A DNA stretch of 64,000 nucleotides from Baylisascaris procyonis. Taxonomy: Eukaryota > Nematoda > Chromadorea > Rhabditida > Ascarididae. Location of the stretch: NCBI GenBank assembly GCA_037389465.1, contig JAZARR010000172.1, positions 3,759,501 through 3,823,500 of the forward strand. Reading direction: 5' to 3'. Within the stretch, counting starts at the first letter, position 1. Each line of letters begins with the position of its first letter. A program made the position numbers and the translations under genes. This document shows, in pieces, positions 54,931-64,000 of this stretch. The notes under the pieces were generated by a model, which saw only the letters and a list, made by a program, of their open reading frames with translations, was not told the origin of the DNA and ran no database searches.

Positions 54931-57527
54931 ATGTTCTTGAAAAATCTTTGAGACATAAGGTCAATAGAAAACGTCGCAAATTCCTTCATAACACTTATAA
55001 TTCTATTGCATCGATTATTTACAATTATTGTTTGCTTATTTGAAGGGGATATATGTTTGTTATAATTGTTAGAAGTGTGCAGATTACAACATTATTACCT
55101 ATTCATCTTCAATGATCACCTTTACAGATGTGCAAAATTGTTGAAAGGGAAATTAATTAAATAACAAATATACAGGTCGATAATAGCCTATGATAGTATT
55201 AAAGGCTAGGAATACGAAAACGAACTAACTACACTGATCGAAATCGTTTGAATTTATTGCATTACTCATATTATTGTATTGTTTTTGTGAGCATTTTTTT
55301 GTAACAAGAAATAGCGGTCGATCATTAATGTGAATATTTCATTGTTGAAATGCAAATATTATTTTGTGTATATTTTTATTGAAAAGCTGTGATTATATTC
55401 ATTTCACTTGGCAATTTAAACTTCCGGTTTGCTAATGTTTTATATATATATATTTTTTCAATTTTTCAATTATTCGCTCAAATAAATTCGACATTATTTA
55501 AAGCAAAATGTCTATCATCATGACGCATCGTTTGCATCGATTATAAAAATCAACTCGTCTGACTAGTTTCTATAGTGTAATCATCGAATATAATCCACTC
55601 GATTCGCACTAATCCCTTTCCAATATGTTGCCCTTACAAATAAATTCGCTCTTCTCATATAGAATTTCGAATCACCTTCAGGCTTATACTGTAATTCAGA
55701 GCCGAATTTCCAATGCCGGGTTTTCAACGTTCTCTTGAAATCCAAATTTCAGCCACTATTGTAGAATTTTAGGTCAAAAACAGGAAATTGCAAGAAAGAA
55801 AAAAAGAGTAACAAGAAAGTAATGAAGTTATTTCGCTATTTTGCATCATTTGCATGATTTCGCTCACATATTATTCGAAAAGAAAGAAAACTATAATTAC
55901 TAAGATAAAGAGCTTATAGCTCTGTCGAATATAAAAAGAATCGCATTAACGAAGTGGAGAGAGGGATATATTCAAGGAAATCATCAATTTCGGTGCATCC
56001 CAAAAAGGGTATATCGTCGATGATTTTTTTAGTTGATGTTCTTTCGCTTCAATTAGTCGAATTTCTGAAAAAATGACTATTTTTGGGGTGGGAAAAGAAT
56101 ATGCGGGAATGGAATTTACAAGTACCAACGACCTCAAAAAAAAAACCTCATTATCGAGGAACGAAGGGAAAGGAAGCATTGGAAGAGGTGTGTTTCCGAG
56201 ATTTCAAATGCCATCTATGCATCGATTTGCCCAAGATCACATTCTTCTAGTAAAAGCCAGGAGGGATCAGACCACCTTAGATGTATGATGCTGCGCCTTA
56301 AGAAGAGAGAATATTGCAGGCATTTTTTTGTTCTTCACTTTTATTTTCCTTGTCAAATGGTCGCGTGGATATTATCATTTAACTAGGTGTCCCCCCTCCT
56401 TTCTATCATGTTCAATAATATCATCGGTCTTTTGTTTTATTCGTATTTTATAGTTATTTAGCTGCAAATGACGTAATTTTTTAAAAAGAGTTTCTTGCAA
56501 TGATTTGCATGCATTTGAGGTTGATAAATCGAAAGGTTCTGTGGGAAGTGTAAAAGGTGATGTGAAATTATTTCAAGCTTTCCTGATTGTTGATTAGCGT
56601 TATAATATTGATTCAAAATTTTATGCAGTAGTTAGGATGCTGTTGTGTTACCTTTATTCTAGTGATTGACTTATCGATATTTTTGAGGACAAGTATATTG
56701 TATGTGAGATTTCGTTGATTTTGCAGTTCGCATCCGGTATTTATAATTTTTATTATTATTTATTTATTATTTGCAGTGTGAAGATTCCCAAAAAAAAAGC
56801 ATTCTTTTAAATAGTCGACCTACTTTGCACACGTTTGGACGTTTTCTTTTTCACTAATTGCGTTGAAATAACATTTTGCCTTCCGCTACTCTCTTCCCCC
56901 TTCCACTGTATTTTGACCATAAAAGAAAAGTTTTTTGATTATTTTCAACGTTATAAAGTTGGAAATAAAGTTGCATTTCAAGTTGTAAAAATTTCTGCTA
57001 ACTTTCTAAATGGCTCATTTTCACCATCACCATAAACAATTCTACGTTATTTTGAAAATTACAATACTGTTTCGAAAAATTTTCACACCTAAAATATATA
57101 GTTTTCTTCATGAATCTGCGCATAAAACATCTATTTCTTTATGAACCATGCAATTACAACAGAAATGCTTGTGTTATAGATTTTTAATGTATAAAAAATA
57201 AAGCACTAAGCTGCCGTATATAAAGCTGACGAGCTTGTGTCCATATAAAATATTATGCAAATTTTTCTCATCGCTAGAAAAGCTCTTTTTTTTGCACTTA
57301 TTATTATTTTGCATGAGAACTATTTCGTATAAATTTTCATAAATTATTTGAAAGGTTTTGATTTATCAGCATTTTTTGGCAGATCTTAGCGGAAGTATAC
57401 ACGTTGTCGTTTACCTCGAAATGTTTTTCAATAGCGATGCTTGCTGAATCGTTTACAGCATGGTTCACTTCTGCGATGAGCTTTACTTTTCAAAAAAAAA
57501 ACCTGCCCAATTGCGCAAACCACCTTC

Positions 57528-57535
57528 TATAAAAG
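57528..57535 (+). promoter_or_regulatory. TATA box (TATAAAAG)
   Basis: TATAAAAG lies 78 bp before the ATG at 57606, well placed for transcription starting near 57560. Confidence 0.45.
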
Positions 57536-57605
57536 TAAAACCAATCAAGCCGTCCCTCCCTACCTACGACGTTGGCCATCCCTTCTTCGTATAACACAAC
57601 TTGTC

Positions 57606-59331
57606 ATGGTGCAAAATCACCTGGCGGAAGTGTCCAACGGTAAAATTATTTCGACAGATAAGTAAGAGGCAATTTGTAGCCGATTTCGATAAGATGGGCT
57701 CGAAAATAATCGATGCAGTGAAATATACAACTGAGACGGTGAAGGGTGCCGTAGTAGTATTGTTCAGTCCGAATGCACCGATTCCGGCATCGAAACTCGA
57801 TCCATTCATGCCGGCTCGTCCATGGACTGCTCAAGAATGGGTACGTTTATCTTCATATCACTCTACAATTCACAGTGATGTCGGGCAAGGAGTGAATGTA
57901 AATGCAGTTGAGATGGGGGAACATTGTGCCTGCCAGGAGCAGATGATAGCATCACAGAACCGGAAATAGTCGAGGACGAGACATTTTCTGGGGCTTTTAT
58001 AAAGGCATCCTTTCCCTTTGTCTCTCGTATCCCCATCCCCCTGTTCGAACTCTTTAAATGAATCGCTGCTGAAGATTTAAGTATGTGAGATATTGGCTTG
58101 TGGGTTTATTAATGAGGTGAGGAGGGTAATTGATTGTGCTGCACTAAGGTGTTAAGTAAGGTGATTACAGTTTCGAATGTGGTCATGGCGGCACTGTTGG
58201 AAGTATTTACCGGTGTTTCGATATTATATTTACTCGGGATTTATCATGTATGGCTTTTATAAATTCATCCTGCCAGGTATTTTTTCACATTTGATGACTT
58301 TATTTTGCAGGAAATAATTGATAAACGTGCATGAAATGCTTGAGATAAGAGTTGGTTATTCCTGAAAAGATAGTATTATTACCCTCGGTTAAGGTCGGAA
58401 ACAGTTGCCGACGATCGATGATAGTTTTGCATATGACGTTCTAAGTGGACAATAAGAGAAGAAGATTTCATTGAAGTTAATAGTGACAGTAGTTATGAAA
58501 TACGTGCTATTATGCGGATGTGGTATATGGTTATGTATAGAGTTACGCTGTGAGAAGTGTGTTATGAATCATAAAGGACAGTCATTTGGAAGAGAATGTG
58601 TTATAACACATTTGCCAACAGTTATCTGGAAAAGATTTTGTTATAAAAATGTGTTATAAACGATTTCACTAAAAGTTATAATAAAAAAGATTGGTTGTAT
58701 TTATAACTTAAAGTAAGCCTTGACGTTCATTCGTGTGTTAAAAGAGGCAATGATGCGTATGGATAAAAACGTGGAATAGCTTTAACGGGATAAAGATAAA
58801 AAGATTGCAATAATTTTATTGTTCGTTGATAAGCATGTCGATTTCGGTGTTCCCCCTCCCTCCCCCCTCCACCTTTTGCTGTTTACGCTGAGGCAGTTTC
58901 TTTCTATTTTTGAGGGAACTGTGTCGTATCACTTTTAGTGTCTTCTTTATCTTCAATGATAACGTCGAAATGCATTTTAAAGGGTTGCTAAAAAATATAA
59001 CCGACAAGATAGTACGAAAAAGATTGAATAGAAAATGGGAGCCCAGTTTAAGAATGCTTAAAACTGTACGTGAAAGATTGAATAAAAAATGGGAACCCAG
59101 TTTAAGAATGCTCAAAACTTAATGCTGAAATAATTCAGCATTAAAGTGTTATTTTATATTGCAGTGAAACCACGGCATAAAATAATTCACCATCAAATCT
59201 ATGAAAATATGCATCATCATGAAGTCGAATATTGGCGTGGTATCAGGCAAAAGAGACAAGACGCCGAATACTTCAGGAAATACAATCCGCTCAAGAAGGC
59301 CGGAGAACCGGAAGTTGGCGGTCATCATTGA
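57606..59331 (+). CDS. Small single-span, probably mitochondrial protein
   Basis: Exons 57606-57639, 57680-57840, 58171-58276 and 59165-59331 (TGA) join in phase to give 155 residues; starting at the in-frame ATG at 57694 gives 139. The N-terminal part is amphipathic (MGSKIIDAVKYTTETVKGAV) and followed by a Pro-rich stretch (PNAPIPASKLDPFMPARPW). Exon 3 is aromatic and basic (FRMWSWRHCWKYLPVFRYY) and runs into one membrane span ending FYKFILP. The C-terminus is His-, Arg- and Tyr-rich (IIHHQIYENMHHHEVEYWRG) and ends EVGGHH. Length, one span and the charged His-rich tail suit an accessory subunit of a respiratory complex, for example a complex I beta-subcomplex (NDUFB) type, but I cannot name it. 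The start is ambiguous: TATA box then ATG then a 40-nt intron, or a trans-spliced or leader acceptor (TTTGTAG) just before ATG 57694. Intron 3 holds a 54-bp duplication. Confidence 0.75.
59012..59119. repeat. 54-bp tandem duplication in an intron
   Basis: Two adjacent 54-bp copies (59012-59065, 59066-59119) with five differences. The length is a multiple of three and the + frame is open across both, each encoding an 18-residue unit with the core KWEPSLRMLKT. Confidence 0.92.
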
Positions 59332-59394
59332 TTCCCTCTTGCGAACAAGTTGTAGAATTTTGATATAAATAGGGTTTGAATCTTTTGATTGTCT

Positions 59395-59400
59395 AATAAA
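59395..59400 (+). terminator. AATAAA polyadenylation signal
   Basis: Canonical hexamer 64 bp after the TGA of the mitochondrial-type gene. Confidence 0.55.
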
Positions 59401-60235
59401 CGACTCCCGTAATGCTTATAGTAAACTGGCTTCTGTGCAACAAGAATAGCGATTCGAGTGTATCTAGAAATGAAGACAGAGCACTTTTACTTCTGTATTT
59501 CCCGTCATCTCAGCCCGAAAGTGCTTAGCTGGCGGGTAATTTTTTGACACTATTTCCCGGCGAGTGGAAATTTTCGGGTTCTTAGTAGGAATACGGTAAC
59601 CCCGGTCTTTATCGCTTATTACGGTAGAAGTGTTCAGGGGTTCATATCGGCTCTGTAAAATTTTTTTTGCAATAGATGAAACAAATTAGCTTATGCAGAA
59701 CGTTGTGATGGTATTGCGTAGCTATGATGAAGTCGGTGTCCTTACCGGTTTTTTCTTTGATTAAGTTTAGCTAAACGGTACATCATCAGAACTTGCTATA
59801 CCCCTCCCTGCCCCCCTCCTTCACGAAAACCTGCTTAAAAATTGGGAAGTTAAGCTTTGCAAATTGAAATTGAGCCCCCCTCTTCGCTCCCTCATTGAAA
59901 AATTAAACCCACTTCGACACCTCACGAGTTATGTTGCTTTTGCGATTTTATTTCTAGAATAAGGCCGATTGTATTGCAATCATACAGCGAAATATAGAGA
60001 TGTGCTCATGGGAATTTACAGAATTCTCAAAGAAAACTCTTCTTGCTTCTTGTGCGATAGTTACGATATATTAAAAGAAAACTATTTATACTTGCAATTA
60101 TATGCCAAAAATATATATGTGACCATAAGATAATTGTAACGTTCGAAACTAAAACATCTAAAACAATAAGATTGTCATGATACGAGATTATCGACAAATA
60201 AGGTTGACGATCAAAATTGCAGTATGGAGTTGTGA

Positions 60236-60293
60236 AAGCCTATTAGGCTCCTAAGCCTATTAAGCTACTAGGCTATCAAGCCTATTAGGCTAC
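60236..60293. repeat. Cluster of AGCCTATTAGGCT inverted repeats
   Basis: AGCCTATTAGGCT, a near-perfect palindrome, occurs twice, with degenerate relatives (AGCCTATTAAGCT, CTACTAGGCTA) between the copies. Confidence 0.8.
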
Positions 60294-61079
60294 TTGTTAA
60301 GACCGACCGCTTCAACGCTATAATTATACAGCACATTACAAGCATCATTGTCAAGCGCTTTTTCAGATGGACGATCCTCTTTGCACTCCCTGAAATGGAC
60401 CAAAGTCAGATAGTCACATAAAATGGGATATTAATAGATATATTTGTTAACCAATATAGGCCTAGAGGTAGAACAGGTAATAAAATATGTAACGTTCAGA
60501 TGGGTAGTTTGTACGATCATCCAGATTTCCGTATTTGTGAGCAATAGCTGAATGTATCAAAATTCTTAAAAAATGGGTCGGGTATTCGCTCATTTATGAC
60601 GATTTTTTTGTGGTACCTTGGGAGAAACACCAGGTGGACATTGAATGAGAGGGATATTATCGACCATTATATTTCGAAGCGTCTGAATCCTTGCTAGCAA
60701 GATCAAGCAAGTATCGTTCACGACTATTCAGTTCGTTGAGATACAAATGAAGCTTTTCAAAATAAAAGAAAATCCGCCCATTTTATCAAAGATGAATAAA
60801 AATTGGACTCACATTTTTTTTTCTGATCGGACTTACATTTTCTGCGCTCCTATCTCATCGCCAAAATACCGGAAGGGATTTAGCAGTTTAAGGCGAGAGC
60901 AGGCGATCGGTGTCTCTTATCTTTGCTCCTCCGATCCCCCCTCCTGATCCCTCGCTAATCCCTTATTCCTTTTGAAATGAGTGTTCTTTCTCGCAGTTGT
61001 GCCCACCTTATTTTAAGAGAGACAGCATCGTATACTTTAAATTACAATAAAAGTCTCAACTAATAAACAAAAAAAAATA

Positions 61080-63841
61080 TTACATCAAAATAATATACCC
61101 GAAATATTTGCCCGAGATTCCTTCCACTTGTTTGCTCAAAGAAAGATAGAGAGATGTTTGCGCCCCATCCTACAAAACAAAAAAAAAAACAAACATTGCG
61201 TCGAAATATAAGGTTATTTAAAAAATCCAACACGCATTCACAAAAAAAGCCAAAGATATTGAATATATTTTGCGAGAAAAATTGACATCTGAATTATGCA
61301 AGGATTAATGCGCCATCGAACCGTTACTTAAGGATTTTGTGTAGCTATGACAATATTGCAATAGAAAATTAAATTATTTAAATCACCTCTTACTATGCTG
61401 TTACTAAATAATTTTGCTTTAATTAACCTGAAAGATATTCCACCCTAAACTTTCTACCTTAACGAAATAGTTTCCCTATTATAATCAAAATATTCTCTAT
61501 TCCTATCTTGTATCGACTATCGTTTAGAGTTCATAATTTGTCTAGTGCGCCTGCGTATCGTTTTTGAATGACGTCACTCTATATTGGTTGGAATAACTCG
61601 CATTCCTCTCATTATGCAAATTTTTTTCTTCGCAATGCAAAGTAATAGAACATATAAAACACAAAAATGTTTCCACTCATATCTCAAGTAACCTTTTTCC
61701 CGAAAATATTCTCCACGTATGTATTCTAATAAACATCTTTTTTAAGTAAAAGAGAACGATCGTAAAAGAATATAGCTGGAAAAAAGATAAAAAATAAAGC
61801 TCCTCTACCTTCACTACGATAGAATGAACCTAATATCCTCAAGAAATACACAAAAACTCTCAACGATGCTCATAAAATTGAAAAATTTGGCCATCAATAC
61901 AACAAGTCGAATATGATTTTATCGATGAAAAAATAAGCACTAATGCCGAACTAACCTTATCAGTTTTCATGAAGAACCACATGAACGGAGCGATCATCTG
62001 TTTAAACGGAGTTCTATAGAGAGGAATGTAACGACCAAGACCAGTCCAGCATATTCCCGGATGCAATGAATTTATTGTGATCGTGCATGCCGGATCGGAA
62101 ACACGTAGACGTCGTGTTAACTCTCGTGCATGCATTACCTATGGATTTTATTTATAAATACCGAATAATGCAATAAGTAGCTATCATATCTCATCGGTGT
62201 ACTCTTTATTCAATTATCTAAATACTCTAATTCGATATTCGCTTGAAACTTTATAGCTGAAAGCTTTAAAGCTTGAAACTTATGGAATAGATGCGCTTCA
62301 CATTAGCACTTACTTATGCAAACGTAGATACATTTGTAACAATTACCTGTGTCTTTTTGCTCTACCTTTATTGCTAAACCTGAAGTTCGTACTTTATGAA
62401 AGAGAGTATAGAAAAATTCAAATACAAATAAAATATATACTTACTAACTCATGTTTCCCTATAAAATTCCTCGCCGGAAAAAAAATAATATTAAAGAGTT
62501 AACATCCTCTTTTATTGATTTCGAAAGATGAATACCTCTATAATTTTGAGATTATGAAGGATAGAATTAAAATTGAAATTGAAACCATAAAAATATATGA
62601 TCGCTGATGCAAATAATAGCAAAATTTCGTAAATATTATACTATTTTCACCTCATTAAGATATACATGCATCCGATTGAGCGACCTTACAAATAGATGCC
62701 TTAAACGCCAATTTAATGCCATTATATTTGTAATCTTTTAATGGGTATTTTAGTTTTTTTTTTACACTTTACACATTCTAATTTCCCTTTTTAAAATTAA
62801 AAAAAAATGCAGGAAAAAGATAGTCAATAAAAATAAAAATGAAAATAAAAAATAAAAATTAAAGAAAAAAACATTGGCAAGTTTCGATCTATTATATGGT
62901 TGTGAACGATTGAAATGCGCTTTCGAATTGACCACAGATGCATCGACACTATCGGCACGTTTATGTAATGAACTTGAAACGTTGATAATACGAGCGCTTG
63001 GAGCATTTCGTAATATTGGTAATAATAATTCGGTCAATAGGAAATGACCTGAAATATTTGAAAATATTTGTTAATCTCAAGCAAAAAGACTAAAGGTTAC
63101 AGGGAATAAATATCTGATCTGAAAATAATACAAAAAATAAAACGAATAAATTGTTGTTTCAAATTCCACTACAGATATTTCAGTACTGCTAATGGTTCGT
63201 TATGTAATTCTACTAGTTAAAAATTCCCCATCTCTCAAAATATATTGTTAGATAATTGGGAAGCACCAAGTACTTTGGAAGCAAGGAGTAATGAGAAGAC
63301 CGGGGATAGGGATAGGATGGTGGAGGGAGAGAGTGAAGGAAAAACGAAGGAAAATCACATATATAAAACCCCCTTTTTCTCATTTCATTACTGAACGCGG
63401 TTGGTTTATAATAATTAATCGGTATTATACCGTTTCGAAGATAGTAATTTTGAATTGAGAAACACGAATATTTTTGAAAACACTTCGAGAATCATTTGAA
63501 AACTTAGAATCTTTTTGATGTCATATAAAACCACAAAATTTACTTCACTCTGAAGGTTTTCTACTTGGTTAAATTCACTATGAGGTTTTTTTTCCACCAT
63601 ATTGTAAGAGGAGGCTATTCGACATTACTGGACAAACATATTCAACAAAATATTGTAAGCCAAATTTACCGAGATAATTAGTCTGCCAGGTTGTTTCGAA
63701 ACCATCGTGTGTTTTCTCGAATCGTGGATAAGACATTATACCAGCATTGTTGACCAAGATGTCGAGTTTCTCTACTTCTGTAAGTGATTTTTCAAAGAAT
63801 CTGAGGTGTAGTTCATTTATTGATTCAATGCCAAGACATGC
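61080..63841 (-). CDS. Short-chain dehydrogenase/reductase, retinol-dehydrogenase type (5' incomplete)
   Basis: Exons in transcript order: 63841-63670, 63048-62873, 62138-61956, 61169-61080 (TAA); all joins agree in phase and give 206 residues. Family motifs are clear: LDILVNNAGIM (NNAG stabilising motif), TWQTNYLGHFLLTELLLP, INVSSSLH with the catalytic Ser, YNRSKLAN with the YxxxK catalytic Tyr and Lys, HPGICWTGLGRY, and the end EGISGKYF. The order and spacing match the RDH11-14/WWOX branch, NAD(P)-dependent oxidoreductases acting on retinoids, lipids or other carbonyls, often at the ER. The TGxxxGIG cofactor loop and start codon must lie beyond the right edge. The 5' edge of the first listed exon uses a TAG or an alternative CAG 4 bp further out. 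The hydrophobic stretch before TDK suggests membrane association. The substrate cannot be predicted. Confidence 0.92.
61569..61576. promoter_or_regulatory. TGACGTCA palindrome (CRE-like)
   Basis: Exact core in an intron of the SDR gene. Confidence 0.3.
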
Positions 63842-64000
63842 CTACCTGAACGGGTAGGAATTATCACTTAATATTAGTAATAACTAGAATATTTCTCTAA
63901 AAATCTATTCTACGTGAGTAAATCTATGGTTGAAATTTTAGCGTTGATGAAAATAAAGTAGAGAAGAGAAGAATCGTATTGGAATTCAGCTTTTATTAGT
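63842..64000. other. Upstream SDR intron, to window edge
   Basis: No exon seen on the minus strand; the N-terminal SDR exon(s) lie outside the window. Confidence 0.5.

Larger units (their letters stand above)
54177..57605. other. Intergenic interval
   Basis: No supported gene. It includes a (CT)n tract and T/A-rich DNA. Open frames near 55946-56288 on both strands and at 56835-57035 lack splice signals and recognisable content. A run ending with a TATA box precedes the next gene. Confidence 0.5.
59332..61079. other. Interval between convergent genes
   Basis: Holds the 3' flanks of the + strand gene at 57606-59331 and the - strand SDR. No further exon was recognised. Contains a cluster of AGCCTA/TAGGCT inverted repeats at 60236-60293 and C-runs near 59800, 59880 and 60940. 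Confidence 0.5.

Noticed and set aside
54713..55043. + frames rich in Ser and Leu
   Set aside because: They translate the (CT)n microsatellite.

Overview
The window is eukaryotic, animal nuclear DNA. It is strongly A+T-rich and packed with T-tracts, (TA)n and (TTTA)n microsatellites. Coding sequence lies in short exons (34-290 bp) split by GT-AG introns of 40 bp to more than 12 kb. The content (a Golgi ACBD3, a TTLL9-type tubulin ligase, a GPI-type Ly6 protein and an RDH-like SDR) is bilaterian. A nematode or nematode-like worm is the best guess, but the 3' splice sites are looser than the rigid TTTTCAG of Caenorhabditis, so I leave the phylum open. I saw no rRNA, convincing tRNA, CRISPR array, or transposon with recognisable protein.

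Layout. 1-8984: no confident gene, probably upstream intron or flank. 8985-32483 (+): ACBD3/GCP60 homologue, missing its first exons, eight exons recovered, with a 12.3 kb intron. 15464-21897 (-): an F-box/leucine-rich-repeat gene nested antisense inside that intron. 32484-38149: no confident gene, one GC-rich island. 38150-45566 (+): TTLL9 homologue, with a possible alternative last exon at 47858-47964. 45567-52424: mostly empty, with one unrecognised coding-like exon on the minus strand near 51.8-52.0 kb. 52425-54176 (+): two-exon Ly6-like GPI-anchored secreted protein. 57606-59331 (+): small, probably mitochondrial, single-span protein with a TATA box and polyA signal. 61080-63841 (-): short-chain dehydrogenase of the retinol-dehydrogenase type, 5' end beyond the window.

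These are housekeeping or cell-biological genes in an ordinary gene-sparse chromosome segment; nothing suggests one pathway. ACBD3 organises Golgi membranes, TTLL9 modifies ciliary tubulin, the F-box/LRR protein is a likely ubiquitin-ligase adaptor, and the SDR is a redox enzyme. I did not find a new multi-gene system. The items most worth a second look are the nested gene, the AAG 3' splice sites, an apparent +1 frameshift in the F-box gene, the (TA)n tract directly upstream of a TTLL9 splice acceptor, repeated TGACGTCA palindromes, an intronic coding-like 54-bp duplication and the orphan exon near 52 kb. All gene models were built by eye from splice signals, phase agreement and remembered family sequences; no alignment or transcript was available.
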